Positions 63,319 through 64,000 of a stretch of DNA of 64,000 nt are shown piece after piece (position 1 is the first letter of the stretch; each line of letters opens with the position of its first letter). The position numbers and the translations under genes were made by a program. This DNA comes from Cupriavidus agavae (GTDB taxonomy: Bacteria > Pseudomonadota > Gammaproteobacteria > Burkholderiales > Burkholderiaceae). Where the stretch lies: contig NZ_SGXM01000005.1 of NCBI RefSeq assembly GCF_004217045.1, forward strand, positions 1 to 64,000, given 5' to 3'. The notes under the pieces were generated by a model. That model was not told the DNA's origin, ran no database searches, and was given only the letters and a program-made list of their open reading frames with translations.

Positions 63319-64000
63319 TTACACCAGGGTGGCGGGGTCGGCGCCATTGCTTCTGGCCGGATTCATTGCCCCGGCGGGCGTCCCGCGTCCCGCCTCGCGG
63401 AACTGCCGGACGGCGTCCTGCATGACGAGGGCGGCGGCGTCCAGTTCGGGGGGCCAGTCGCCGGCGGTGTCATGCGCCAGCCGTTCCACCAGGCGGCACG
63501 CCCCGACGATGCCGTGCTCGGCCACCACCAGGAATGCGCCGGCGGAGCGATGCGCCCAATGCCGCAGCCCCGTCACGTCCTTCCGGACCATGATCGCGGC
63601 CAGTTCTGGCTCGTCGTGCTGCAGGTGATCGCGCAGGATGCCGCGGTAGCGCTCAAGCTCGGCCGGAGGGAAGGGCGATGCCTCGGGCGCCTCCTCCGCC
63701 GTGCCGGCGGCTTGTGCCGGAATACCGGCCAGCGCCGCACCGAGCGATGCCAGCGAAGCCGGTTTCGCCACATACCCCGTGAAGCCGCGCGCCTGCCAAT
63801 CGCCAGCCTGCCCGCCGTCCGTCACCGCGCTGAACGCCAGCACCGGCAGATCGGGCCAACTGGACCGGATGGCTGCCAGCAAGGCATAGCCGTCCATGAT
63901 GGGCATGTGGATGTCAGTGAGCACGGCATCGATGCGCCCCGGCTGCTGCCGCAGGACGTCCAGCGCCTGCCGTCCGTCGCCGGCCACCTGCGGACGCCAG
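63319..64000 (-). CDS. Hybrid sensor kinase, C-terminal part (REC and HPt domains)
   Basis: The visible 226 or so residues are the end of a larger protein that runs off the right edge. They hold most of a receiver with the acceptor Asp in AVLTDIHMPIMDGYALL and the Lys in GYVAKPASL. After a linker comes an HPt domain with the phospho-His in RHWAHRSAGAFLVV. This order is that of EvgS/BvgS-type unorthodox kinases; the sensor and kinase core should lie outside. The final 20 residues are Ala/Pro-rich and poorly structured. Confidence 0.88.
   Translation of the reverse strand, partial: WRPQVAGDGRQALDVLRQQPGRIDAVLTDIHMPIMDGYALLAAIRSSWPDLPVLAFSAVTDGGQAGDWQARGFTGYVAKPASLASLGAALAGIPAQAAGTAEEAPEASPFPPAELERYRGILRDHLQHDEPELAAIMVRKDVTGLRHWAHRSAGAFLVVAEHGIVGACRLVERLAHDTAGDWPPELDAAALVMQDAVRQFREAGRGTPAGAMNPARSNGADPATLV

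Overview
The window reads as about 64 kb of chromosome from a GC-rich betaproteobacterium of the Burkholderiaceae, most likely Cupriavidus or a close relative. The basis is the 5S rRNA tail at the left edge, the high GC content, the periplasmic binding protein of the Bug (TctC) family, and the overall gene complement. The genus is an inference; no comparison could be run.

Layout. 1-113: end of an rRNA operon and its terminator. 836-6750: a tripartite RND drug-efflux operon (adaptor, pump, outer-membrane channel). 6815-8964: a DHA2-type MFS exporter and a MarR regulator, with two tandem ATTG-N6-CAAT operators before the exporter start. 8974-12330: leftward genes for a cobyrinate a,c-diamide synthase, an orphan LuxR-type response regulator and a LysR regulator. 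12331-13142: gene-free, locally AT-rich, with two strong dyads. 13143-16225: an orphan IS3 OrfA-like protein, a small secreted protein and a DUF3300/DUF2950 pair. 16384-19161: a PHB-depolymerase-type esterase, an MHS-type MFS permease and a divergent promoter region. 19161-24397: a giant DUF748 (AsmA-like) envelope protein and three small membrane proteins. 24553-29327: a caa3-type cytochrome c oxidase operon with two subunit III-like genes. 29339-32457: a semialdehyde dehydrogenase and a MATE exporter. 32878-35308: TctB and TctA with a PadR-like regulator. 35384-36175: a DUF4397 lipoprotein.

36610-46592 is the signalling core. It holds a complete wspA-B-C-D-E-F-R surface-sensing operon (leftward, mostly with overlapping ends) and a divergent GGDEF-EAL protein, so c-di-GMP synthesis and probable breakdown are encoded side by side. 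46839-49310 is a DUF6600 protein with a Gln/Arg-rich tail of about 250 residues. 49463-54186 is a branched-chain amino acid ABC transporter (livK-like, livF, livG, livM, livH) with REP-like hairpins in its leader. 54506-57264 is IclR regulator, SDR oxidoreductase and Bug binding protein.

57342-61448 pairs an unusual regulator made of two OmpR-type winged helices with a divergent 901-residue GH18 chitinase (three PKD modules and a chitin-binding module) that has no visible signal peptide. This locus, with its 615-bp repeat-containing intergenic region, is the best candidate here for an under-described system. The window ends with a tiny lipoprotein, another DHA2 exporter and the 3' end of a hybrid sensor kinase carrying REC and HPt domains.
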